Below are positions 1-6,888 of a DNA stretch of 9,092 bases, in pieces. Within the stretch, counting starts at the first letter, position 1. Each line of letters starts with the position of its first letter. The translations under genes were made by a program, and so were the position numbers. This stretch comes from an uncultured Bacteroidota bacterium (lineage in GTDB: Bacteria > Bacteroidota > Bacteroidia > Flavobacteriales > UA16): positions 1 through 9,092 of the forward strand of contig CACAUH010000057.1 in assembly GCA_902535565.1 (NCBI GenBank), given 5' to 3'. The notes beneath the pieces were generated by a model. The model did no database searches. It saw nothing but the letters and a program-made list of their open reading frames with translations, and had not been told where the DNA came from.

Positions 1-1
1 C

Positions 2-220
2 GATGGAGACAATGTGTATGAAACCTCGATTGAATTACCACAAGGGGCTCACGAGTACAAGTACAACAATGGTGGATGGAATGGTTCAGAAGCATATGAC
101 CTTCCAGAAGATGAATCCTGCACCCTAACCACCGGCGAATTCACCAACCGGCTTGTCACTGTTTCTGGAAGCGATGCCATTGAATTGGATGTCGTCTGTT
201 TCAATGCATGCACCGCTTGC
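2..220 (+). repeat. VTF-VDMSE-type module, copy 1 (partial)
   Basis: C-terminal two thirds of the repeated module: DGDNVYETSIELPQG, HEYKYNNGGW, then CTLTT, FTNRL and CFNACTAC. The ELPQG-HEYK stretch nearly matches copy 3, also at the DNA level (cacgagtacaagt occurs in both), so the copies arose by internal duplication. The VTF..VDMSE opening is outside the window. Confidence 0.8.
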
Positions 221-1363
221 GACATCACGCCCTGTGTAAACCCCGAACAAATCGACAGCACCATGATGTGCCCTGCCGTTTGGGCGCCGGTCTGTGGCTG
301 CGACGGCATGACCTACAGCAACGATTGTGAAGCTCAATTCTACGGTGGCGTCACCTCATGGACAGAGGGAGAATGTGGCGCATCCTCCATGGTCACCTTC
401 CAGTTGGACATGAGCGAACAGACAGTATTGGGTCCCATCTACATCACTGGAAACAGCGTGGACAATTGGTGCGGAACATGCGTTGAGATGCTCGACGACA
501 ATGGCGACGGCATTTACGATGTAACGCTGGAGCTGGAAACGGGAGACCATGAGTACAAGTTCAACAACGGCGGATGGGATGCCACCGAGAATCTGGACAG
601 TGAAGCAGACAGCGCATGCACGCTCACCACTGTGGACGGAGGCAACACGTTCGTCAACCGCCTTCTTTCTATTCAACCTGGTTCAGGCGACATCACACTC
701 GATGCAGTATGCTTCGAAAGCTGCGAGCAATGCGAAGAGGTTGTGGTTCCCGACACGGAGGTCACCTTTCACGTGGACATGAGCGAGGAAACCGTGAGTG
801 GCAGTGTATTCATCACGGGAGAAACCATCGACGCATGGGTGGGCTCCACGGTCGCCATGACCGATTCAGACGGAGATGGAACCTACAGCGTCACCCTCGA
901 ACTCCCCCAAGGAAACCACGAGTACAAGTTCATGAATGGCAGCTGGGATCAGGCGGAGCAACTCAGTGAAACCGAAGACGCAGCCTGCACCATGACGCTT
1001 GGCGGCTTCACCAATCGACTCTTGACCATCACGTCAGAGGACGCCGTGAATCTGGAAGCCGTGTGCTTTGAATCATGCGATGCCTGCGCTCCCTCCCTTG
1101 TTGACTGGAACACCCCAGTGTCCTTCAATGCCTATCCAAGTGTCACCGATGGCGTCTTGACCTTGGCCTTCCCGATTGCACTGGAAGCCAATGCCAGCCT
1201 CATCATCCGAGACCTGTCCGGTCGTTTGGTCCGCTCCGAGAACCTTGGAGCCGGCACCACACAGCGCTCAATCGATCTCGGTCAGGAGCCCAACGGATTT
1301 TACATCATTCGCGTTGAAAGCGGCGCTTATGTGGCCACCGAAACGGTGATCATCCAACACTGA
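2..1363 (+). CDS. T9SS-secreted multidomain repeat protein with Kazal domain (5'-truncated)
   Basis: The reading frame is already open at base 2 (DGDNVYET...), so the true start lies outside the window and the GTG at 14 is not a start. In order it carries the end of a first beta-sandwich-like module (2-220), a Kazal-like cysteine-rich domain (233-376), a second module (392-733), a third module (761-1087) and a C-terminal T9SS type A sorting domain (about 1118-1360). The sorting domain is recognisable from an AYPSVTDG-like opening, IIRDLSGRLVRS, and a PNGFYIIRVESG end. The modules (VTFxVDMSE, DGDGxY, HEYKFxNGxW, CTxT, FxNRLL, CFESCxxC) are common appendages of secreted Flavobacteriia glycoside hydrolases. 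The protein should therefore cross the outer membrane by T9SS and be surface-anchored or released. Its catalytic part, if any, is upstream and unseen. It ends 20 bases before SusC, so co-transcription with the PUL is plausible. Confidence 0.85.
   Translation, partial: DGDNVYETSIELPQGAHEYKYNNGGWNGSEAYDLPEDESCTLTTGEFTNRLVTVSGSDAIELDVVCFNACTACDITPCVNPEQIDSTMMCPAVWAPVCGCDGMTYSNDCEAQFYGGVTSWTEGECGASSMVTFQLDMSEQTVLGPIYITGNSVDNWCGTCVEMLDDNGDGIYDVTLELETGDHEYKFNNGGWDATENLDSEADSACTLTTVDGGNTFVNRLLSIQPGSGDITLDAVCFESCEQCEEVVVPDTEVTFHVDMSEETVSGSVFITGETIDAWVGSTVAMTDSDGDGTYSVTLELPQGNHEYKFMNGSWDQAEQLSETEDAACTMTLGGFTNRLLTITSEDAVNLEAVCFESCDACAPSLVDWNTPVSFNAYPSVTDGVLTLAFPIALEANASLIIRDLSGRLVRSENLGAGTTQRSIDLGQEPNGFYIIRVESGAYVATETVIIQH
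233..376 (+). other. Kazal-type serine protease inhibitor-like domain
   Basis: About 48 residues within the upstream T9SS protein. The pattern is C-x(11)-C-P-x(4)-PVCGCDGMTYSNDCEA followed by GVTSWTEGEC. The CGCDGxTYxNxCEA core is the Kazal signature, and six cysteines allow the usual three disulfides. Family knowledge: Kazal domains inhibit serine proteases, but Bacteroidota also use them as small disulfide-stabilised modules in secreted proteins, so inhibition is not shown. It sits exactly between module copies 1 and 2. Confidence 0.85.
392..733 (+). repeat. VTF-VDMSE-type module, copy 2 (complete)
   Basis: Full copy of about 114 residues, from VTFQLDMSEQTV to CFESCEQC. It has a calcium-loop-like DDNGDGIYDV and HEYKFNNGGW. 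Unlike copy 3 it has an extra WCGTC cysteine pair after the ITGNSVDN stretch, which could form an additional disulfide. A carbohydrate-binding-like beta-sandwich role is inferred from similar modules in secreted Flavobacteriia hydrolases. Confidence 0.8.
761..1087 (+). repeat. VTF-VDMSE-type module, copy 3 (complete)
   Basis: Full copy of about 109 residues, from VTFHVDMSEETV to CFESCDAC. It has DSDGDGTYSV, ELPQGNHEYKFMNGSW, CTMTLGG and FTNRLL. It lacks the WCGTC pair of copy 2. A short VDWNTP linker joins it to the T9SS sorting domain. Confidence 0.8.
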
Positions 1364-1383
1364 TTTCCATTGACCCCCTCACC

Positions 1384-4101
1384 ATGAGACTTTTGCTCCT
1401 CCTGGGTTGGTTCTTGCCACTGGCGGCATTTGCACAATCCACGGCCATCACCGGCACAGTGACCGACTCCGATGACGGAACTCCCCTTCCAGGAGTGTCT
1501 GTCGTCGAGAAGGGCACGTACAACGGAACCGTGACCGACCTCGATGGAAACTACACATTGATGGTCTCCTCCCCTGAAGCGAACCTGACGTTCACTTACA
1601 TCGGTTATAAGACAACCGATGTGGCCCTCAATGGCCGCACCAACGTCAACCACGCCCTCGCTGCCGACATCGCAGGTCTGGAAGAGGCCATCGTCATCGG
1701 TTATGGCAATCAGCAGAGGAGCAAAATCTCCGGTGCGGTGGGAACCATCGACGTCAAAGACGCCACATCTGTTCCAGTTCTTCGAACCGAGCAAGCCCTT
1801 CAGGGGCGTGCTGCAGGGGTTCAAGTGACTCAGAACTCTGGCCAACCGGGATCCACCCAGTCCATCAGAATCCGGGGTACTGGATCCCTGAACAATGCCG
1901 AGCCTTTGTGGGTGGTCGACGGGATTCCCACCGGCGGCATTGACTTCCTCAACCCCGCCGACATTGAGAGCATCTCCGTCCTCAAGGACGCCGCCTCTGC
2001 CGCCATCTACGGCGCTCGAGGAGGAAACGGGGTGATTTTGGTGACGACGAAGAAGGGCGCCAAAGGCCAGCCAGCACAGGTGACCTATGACGCCTATTAC
2101 GGGTTTCAAGAACCTTGGAAAAAAATAGGCCTGCTCAACGCAGAACAGTACGCCATCCTGATGAACGAGAGTCGCGCTTCGGCCGGCCTCGTCCCCTACG
2201 CCCAGCTTGCCGACCCGGCCAGTCTTGGGGAGGGCACCGATTGGCAGGACGCACTCTTTCAGCGCGCCCCCATCATGAACCACAGCTTCAACTTTACGAA
2301 AGGCACCGCAACGTCGTCTACGGCCATTGGTGGAAGTCATTTTGTGCAAGACGGCATCATCGGAGGCGAGAAAGGACGCTTTGAAAGGACCACCTTCCGC
2401 ATCAGCTCACAGCAAGAAGCCGGAGACCGTTTCCGCATTGGGCAGACCGTGAACTTCACCCACCTCAACCGGAACGCACTGGCGGAAAACAACGAATTCG
2501 CCACCCCAGTTGTGCGCGCGTTGAACATGGACCCCGTCACACCGGTCACCCGTCCCGACGGCTCCTACGCCTATTCCGAACTCATCGGAAGCGACATCGC
2601 CAACCCGATTAACCAAGTGGCCACCACCCACGACACTTGGACCACCAACCGCTTTGTCGGCAACCTCTTCGGCGAATACGACGTTTGGCAGAACCTCAAG
2701 GTGAGATCCTCGATTAATGTCGACCTCTCCCTCGGCTCCCAGAAAATCTTCTTCCCAACATTTGATCTGGGCATTGGACCCAACGACCCGAACCGCCCCG
2801 CATACGAATGGCGCGAGGTCAACGGGCTCATCCGCAACGAAAACAAGTGGTCCAACTGGCAGTGGGAAAACACCGCGACCTATGACAAGGACTTCGACAA
2901 CGGAGACCGCATCCAAGCCATCTTCGGGTATTCAGCCCTGTATGGCAACTACCAGAACATCGGCACCTACCGGGACAGCCTGAATTCCAATGACCCCGAA
3001 CTGGCGTTCTTGGACAACAGCCTCAACTTCAACGAGCAGGCACCCAATGCCAGCGGTGGATTTGGAGAAAGCTCTTACCTCTCCAGCTTCGCGCGAATCC
3101 AATACGAACTCGGCGACCGCTACTCCATGTCCGGCACCCTCCGGAGGGATGGATCCTCCAAATTCGGCGCCAACAATCGCTTCGGCATTTTCCCCTCGCT
3201 CTCCGCAGCTTGGAACCTCACCGAAATCCCTTGGGTGATTGAAAAAGATTGGATTGAATTCGCCAAGATCCGGGCCTCTTGGGGGCGGAATGGAAACGCG
3301 GACGGCATTGGCAACTTCGACTTCACCTCGGTGGTCTTCAATGGACAGAACTACACGTTTGGTCCAGAGCAAGTCCAGGTGAATGGTGCGGGCCCTGTCA
3401 CCACATCCAACCCAGACCTCAAGTGGGAAACCGTGGAGCAATTCAACGCGGGCGTCGACCTCGACCTTTATCGCGGTCGATTCAATGTGGTCCTCGACTA
3501 CTTCATCAAGAACACCAACGACATGCTCGCCGTCGTCCCTGTGCCCGGCGTCGTCGGCTTCCTGCCCGCCGCCACCAATGTCGCGTCGGCCCGAAACAAG
3601 GGTGTCGAACTGGCGCTCACCTACCGGGGTGAAAAGGGCGACTGGGATTATGACATCAACGGCAACATCAGCGTCATCCGAAATGAAATCACTGGGCTAG
3701 GTGAAGGTGGACAACCCCTCTCCACAGGCGGCGTGTTTGGAACGGGCAATGACTTTGTCGCCTACACCGACATCGGATTGCCCATGGCCATCTTCTACGG
3801 TTACGAGACTGCCGGCATCTTCCAAACCGACGAAGAAGCCGCATCCAATACTGCACAACCCAATGCCATGGCAGGGGACGTCATCTTCGTCGATCAGAAC
3901 GGGGATGGCGCAATCGATGAAGACGACAAAACCGTCATCGGCAACCCCCACCCTGACTTCACCTACGGCATCACCGGAAACGTGAAATACAAGCAGTTCG
4001 ACCTGAGCCTGTTCATCCAAGGATCTCTACAACGGTATTTTCCGCTACGACCTGAACACCACAAATCTGCCTGTATCGGCCCTCGAGCGTTGGACCGGTG
4101 A
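1384..4101 (+). CDS. susC: SusC/RagA-family TonB-dependent outer-membrane transporter, frameshifted; N-terminal 880 residues plus aberrant tail
   Basis: SusC proteins are TonB-dependent beta-barrels that import oligosaccharides under a SusD lid. The ATG at 1384 opens a clear signal peptide (hydrophobic leucine run, cleavage after AAFA at about residue 17). A carboxypeptidase-regulatory-like domain follows (about 22-95: ITGTVTDSDDGTPLPGVSV, GTVTDLDGNYTL, FTYIGYKT). Then come the plug (about 100-225: VIGYGNQQRSKISGAV, IRIRGTGSLNNAEPLWVVDG, SVLKDAASAAIYGARGGNG) and a long barrel. The late motif DQNGDGAIDEDDKTVIG...PHPDFTYGI is typical of the family. Sense is lost after LFIQG at about residue 880: the last 26 codons (GSLQRYFPLRPEHH...) are out of frame, and the true barrel end continues in the next frame (4022-4423). 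Restored, the protein would be near 1,015-1,020 residues, the usual SusC length. It is either a real inactivating mutation or a sequence error. Family assignment is near certain; functionality is not. Confidence 0.93.
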   Translation: MRLLLLLGWFLPLAAFAQSTAITGTVTDSDDGTPLPGVSVVEKGTYNGTVTDLDGNYTLMVSSPEANLTFTYIGYKTTDVALNGRTNVNHALAADIAGLEEAIVIGYGNQQRSKISGAVGTIDVKDATSVPVLRTEQALQGRAAGVQVTQNSGQPGSTQSIRIRGTGSLNNAEPLWVVDGIPTGGIDFLNPADIESISVLKDAASAAIYGARGGNGVILVTTKKGAKGQPAQVTYDAYYGFQEPWKKIGLLNAEQYAILMNESRASAGLVPYAQLADPASLGEGTDWQDALFQRAPIMNHSFNFTKGTATSSTAIGGSHFVQDGIIGGEKGRFERTTFRISSQQEAGDRFRIGQTVNFTHLNRNALAENNEFATPVVRALNMDPVTPVTRPDGSYAYSELIGSDIANPINQVATTHDTWTTNRFVGNLFGEYDVWQNLKVRSSINVDLSLGSQKIFFPTFDLGIGPNDPNRPAYEWREVNGLIRNENKWSNWQWENTATYDKDFDNGDRIQAIFGYSALYGNYQNIGTYRDSLNSNDPELAFLDNSLNFNEQAPNASGGFGESSYLSSFARIQYELGDRYSMSGTLRRDGSSKFGANNRFGIFPSLSAAWNLTEIPWVIEKDWIEFAKIRASWGRNGNADGIGNFDFTSVVFNGQNYTFGPEQVQVNGAGPVTTSNPDLKWETVEQFNAGVDLDLYRGRFNVVLDYFIKNTNDMLAVVPVPGVVGFLPAATNVASARNKGVELALTYRGEKGDWDYDINGNISVIRNEITGLGEGGQPLSTGGVFGTGNDFVAYTDIGLPMAIFYGYETAGIFQTDEEAASNTAQPNAMAGDVIFVDQNGDGAIDEDDKTVIGNPHPDFTYGITGNVKYKQFDLSLFIQGSLQRYFPLRPEHHKSACIGPRALDR
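4019..4030 (+). other. Frameshift junction in susC, candidate 14-base deletion at GATC
   Basis: Upstream frame ends ...LFIQG and downstream frame resumes at GAT (4022-4024) with DLYNG. SusC proteins usually read QGSxGNDIYN here, so four or five residues are missing. One GATC remains at 4022-4025. If the ancestral text carried GATC at both the GS codons and the ND codons, loss of one copy plus the spacer (14 bases) yields exactly this sequence and frame. Confidence 0.7.
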
Positions 4102-4423
4102 AGGCAGCACCAACGAACACCCGAGGATTTCGCATTTGGACGCCAACCAAAACAACCGCGTCTCTGACCGTTTCATCGAGGACGGCTCCTTCCTCCGGAT
4201 CAAAAACCTGCAAATTGGCTATTCACTCCCCGACCGGGTGGTCGAGAAAATGAACATCGGAAAGTTCCGCTGCTACCTTTCTGCAAGCAACCTGCTAACC
4301 TGGACGAATTACTCCGGTCTCGACCCAGAAATCGGATCCCGCGGAACACTGGAAATCGGCATCGACAGAGGCTTCTATCCCGTCTCCCGCAACTTCATCG
4401 CTGGCGTCAACGTCACCTTTTAA
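4022..4423 (+). pseudogene. susC: C-terminal barrel portion of SusC in shifted frame
   Basis: Reading from 4022 in the +1-shifted frame gives DLYNGIFRYDLNTTN, then ALERWTGEGSTNEHPR, FIEDGSFLRIKNLQIGYSL, a YLSASNLLTWTNYSGLDPE strand and a C-terminal VSRNFIAGVNVTF ending in an aromatic residue. This is exactly the conserved C-terminal 130 residues of SusC proteins, including the terminal beta-strand needed for barrel assembly. The first start-like codon in this frame (TTG at 4136) is internal to the family alignment, so independent expression is unlikely to be meaningful. No internal stop or further shift is seen, which points to a recent lesion or an assembly artefact. SusD follows 12 bases after the TAA. 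Confidence 0.9.
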
Positions 4424-4435
4424 GACCGAGAAACC

Positions 4436-6040
4436 ATGAACCACAAACTCATACTTCTTCTCGTCCCTGTTCTCCTCTTCTCATGTAAGCAGGAGTTTCT
4501 TGAACGGACACCGGTGGTCGGCGCCACTGAGGCGAACTTCTACAAGACCCCGGAAGATGCCTTGGCCGCCACCATTGCCTGCTACAACACTTTGCAGCAG
4601 GAAGTGACCAACATCCAAGGATCCTCTGGACTTAAACCGCACTTTCGCTGGTATTTCGGGGACATTTGCTCCGATGACTCCGACAAGGGCGGTTCAGGCG
4701 ACGGAGACGACCCTGAACTCTACAACTTCGAGCGATTCCAAGGCAACAGCAGCGGGCAAATGCTCATCGTAGAATGGCAAGTCGCATACAGGGGCATCGC
4801 CTATTGCAACCTCGCACTGCAAAAAATCCCAGAAATTGACATGGATGCCGAATTGCGGGATGCCTACCTCGCAGAGGCCCATTTCATACGGGCCTACTGG
4901 TACTTCGGACTCGTGACCACCTTTGGTGGGGTTCCATTGGTGACCGAACCCCTCGCCTCTACGGAGTATCAGCAGCCGCGGGCATCCGCTGACGAGGTCT
5001 GGAACCTCATCAAAGACGATCTGGATTTTGCCATCGAATTCCTCCCTCCACGAAGCGCATACAGCCTCAATGCGCTGGGCAGAGCGACCCGAGGATCGGC
5101 ACAAGGCTTGATGACCAAGGTCAATGCCTACCTCGGAGAATGGGAAGCCTGTTATGCGGTTTCTGGCGACCTCATCAATGAAGGTGAATACAGCCTCGAC
5201 CCTTCCTATGCGAACATCTTCACTGAATTGGGAGAGAATGGAACCGGCTCCATTTGGGAAATCCAATACATGAACGCATCAGGTGGAAATTGGGGCCAAC
5301 AACTTGAGGGCACCTTCTCGAATGTATTCCAGCGTGCCAGGGGTCAATTCAATGGCTACGGGTTCAATTTGCCCACGCAAGACCTCGTTGACGCGTTTGA
5401 AGTCGGAGACCCTCGGTTGTCATACACCCTCTTCCAAGAAGGGGATGTCATGGGCGACAGGGGCATCTTCACGCTGGAAGCCACCGGAATGCCTCACCTC
5501 TATTACTCCCGGAAATACTTCAACAACGCCGCTGAAGAGGCGCCATTTGGTGATCCAAATCCCAATGGCCACACCAACGACCGGGTCATCCGCCTATCCG
5601 ACATCATGCTCTTCCACGCTGAGGCATGCGTCAACACGGGACGCTTCTCTGAAGCCAACGATGCCGTGAATGACGTTCGAAATAGGGCAAGGGGTGAAGC
5701 TTGGTGTGCTGGTACACCGGCCGGAGCTGCACCTTGTGCCTCACTCCCTCTCTATGGTGGACCCCACTTCCCTCCAGGAGGAGGACAACCCGTATTCAAC
5801 CCCGACGTCACCATCGAGGACGTTTGGCATGAACGTCGAGTAGAGCTCGCACTTGAAGGACACCGGTTCTTCGACTTGGTTCGCCAAGGACGCGCCGCAG
5901 AAGTCATGCAGGCCCATCTGGATAACCACTTCCCCGGTTCCGCATACAGCTTTGTGGCCGGTGTCAACGAATTGTTTCCCATTCCCAGCAATGAGATTAC
6001 CCTCAGTGGTGGACTCATTACCCAAAACCCCGGATACTGA
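4436..6040 (+). CDS. susD: SusD/RagB-family glycan-binding outer-membrane lipoprotein
   Basis: SusD proteins cap the SusC barrel and bind the target glycan at the cell surface. The 534-residue product has a lipoprotein signal (LLFSC, lipidated Cys17) followed by KQE, which fits a Bacteroidota surface-export signal. The N-terminal TPR-rich SusD-like region covers about residues 20-210 (RTPVVGATEANFYKTPEDAL; YRGIAYCNLALQKIPEI; AHFIRAYWYFGLVTTFGGVP). The C-terminal SusD domain covers about 265-534 (RVIRLSDIMLFHAEACVNTG; ERRVELALEGHRFFDLVRQG at about 466-481). It ends in FPIPSNEITLSGG...TQNPGY, the classic SusD terminus, so the gene is complete. The start lies 12 bases after the susC stop, and the stop TGA overlaps the next ATG by one base (TGATG), implying translational coupling. 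Unlike susC, it shows no damage. The ligand cannot be read from sequence; the linked GH16 suggests beta-1,3-glucan. Confidence 0.96.
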   Translation: MNHKLILLLVPVLLFSCKQEFLERTPVVGATEANFYKTPEDALAATIACYNTLQQEVTNIQGSSGLKPHFRWYFGDICSDDSDKGGSGDGDDPELYNFERFQGNSSGQMLIVEWQVAYRGIAYCNLALQKIPEIDMDAELRDAYLAEAHFIRAYWYFGLVTTFGGVPLVTEPLASTEYQQPRASADEVWNLIKDDLDFAIEFLPPRSAYSLNALGRATRGSAQGLMTKVNAYLGEWEACYAVSGDLINEGEYSLDPSYANIFTELGENGTGSIWEIQYMNASGGNWGQQLEGTFSNVFQRARGQFNGYGFNLPTQDLVDAFEVGDPRLSYTLFQEGDVMGDRGIFTLEATGMPHLYYSRKYFNNAAEEAPFGDPNPNGHTNDRVIRLSDIMLFHAEACVNTGRFSEANDAVNDVRNRARGEAWCAGTPAGAAPCASLPLYGGPHFPPGGGQPVFNPDVTIEDVWHERRVELALEGHRFFDLVRQGRAAEVMQAHLDNHFPGSAYSFVAGVNELFPIPSNEITLSGGLITQNPGY

Positions 6041-6888
6041 TGCGTTTTCATCACTTCCTCCCCATCGCGGTCCTTTTGGCCGCCATTGGATGCCAACCCA
6101 TCGAAGAAGAGGGCATCAATCTGCCTGGCACGCCCAGTGCCGAATTTGAGTGGGAATACCTCTACATCGACACGGCCTCCGTGCCCTACACCGACTCCAA
6201 CCGGGTCGTCTTCACTTCCATGGCTGGCGAAGGTTTCTTGCACTTCTGGGATTTCGGCAACAACCTCACCAGCAATGCTGTTCAGGACACCACCTTCTAT
6301 CCACAAGCCGGCCTGTACGGCGTGACCTATTCGGTCTATGGAGCAGGGGGGTCCGGCAGCGCCACGGACAGCATTTTCATCGCCAATACAGTGGAGCTTC
6401 CCTGTGATGGAACACTGGCGCTCCTGACCGGATGCGACGACCAAAAAACGTGGATTTTCTCCGGTGAAGCTGGGGCAATTTCCGTTGGTCCACAGCCTGG
6501 AAGCACAGAGTGGTATTCCAGTCCTGTCGCCGGGCTGGTTCCCGAACAATACGACGACAGTTACCAGTTTACTGTAGACGGTGAATACTTCTATAATAAC
6601 AACGGAGGGACAGTCAATCCGTATGAAGGTTATGTCGTCACCGAACTTGTCGTCCCCGACACCTTAAACTACCTGCTGTTCTCAGGTGCTGGATTGAACG
6701 GTGAAGACCAGATCTACCTTCCTCAGGATGAATTCGGCTTCTGTTGGTTCATGGGGGTTTGGGATGCTGGACCGACGTTTGACATTCTGGAATTGACCGA
6801 GGACCGACTGGTGGTCTCTGCTCCCCTGCAGAATGGCGATTGCACAAATTCTGAGGGATACTTCACCCTCATCTTCGCCGCACAATGA
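6040..6888 (+). CDS. PKD-domain lipoprotein, putative surface glycan-binding protein (SusE position)
   Basis: The 282-residue product starts with a short signal peptide and lipobox (LAAIGC, Cys18), followed by acidic residues (IEEE) that fit surface export. Residues about 33-118 look like a PKD beta-sandwich: EFEWEYLYIDTAS, FLHFWDFGNNLTSNAV, FYPQAGLYGVTYSVYG. The rest, about 123-282, is a separate domain rich in Trp and Tyr (KTWIFSGEAGAISVGPQPGS, EWYSSPVAG, YDDSYQFTVDGEYFYNNNGG, FCWFMGVWDAGPTFDILEL). A similar PKD-plus-WxF/GVGP architecture is familiar between susD and a GH16 gene in flavobacterial laminarin loci. I infer an auxiliary surface glycan-binding role (SGBP); no catalytic signature is seen. 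The start is coupled to the susD stop (TGATG), and the stop overlaps the GH16 start by four bases (ATGA), so all three are expressed as one unit. The exact ligand is unproven. Confidence 0.8.
   Translation: MRFHHFLPIAVLLAAIGCQPIEEEGINLPGTPSAEFEWEYLYIDTASVPYTDSNRVVFTSMAGEGFLHFWDFGNNLTSNAVQDTTFYPQAGLYGVTYSVYGAGGSGSATDSIFIANTVELPCDGTLALLTGCDDQKTWIFSGEAGAISVGPQPGSTEWYSSPVAGLVPEQYDDSYQFTVDGEYFYNNNGGTVNPYEGYVVTELVVPDTLNYLLFSGAGLNGEDQIYLPQDEFGFCWFMGVWDAGPTFDILELTEDRLVVSAPLQNGDCTNSEGYFTLIFAAQ

Noticed and set aside
14..16. GTG at base 14 as the start of the T9SS protein
   Set aside because: The frame is open upstream to base 2 and encodes DGDN, which belongs to the conserved DGDGxY motif of the module, so the start is outside the window.
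1327..2349. A 340-codon open frame on the minus strand
   Set aside because: It lies antisense to the signal peptide, plug and early barrel of susC, has no recognisable domain or signal, and is explained by the GC-rich third-position bias of the real gene.
3886..3945. An EF-hand calcium site in SusC (DQNGDGAIDEDDKT)
   Set aside because: This is the normal late-barrel motif shared by most SusC proteins rather than a distinct calcium-binding domain.
4136..4423. An independent 95-residue gene starting at TTG 4136
   Set aside because: The family alignment continues upstream in the same frame to 4022. The region is the C-terminal end of the broken susC, not a separate gene.
5752..6549. A 265-codon open frame on the minus strand
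   Set aside because: It covers the ends of susD and the PKD gene, both of which have convincing family motifs on the + strand. The minus-strand product is low in recognisable motifs.
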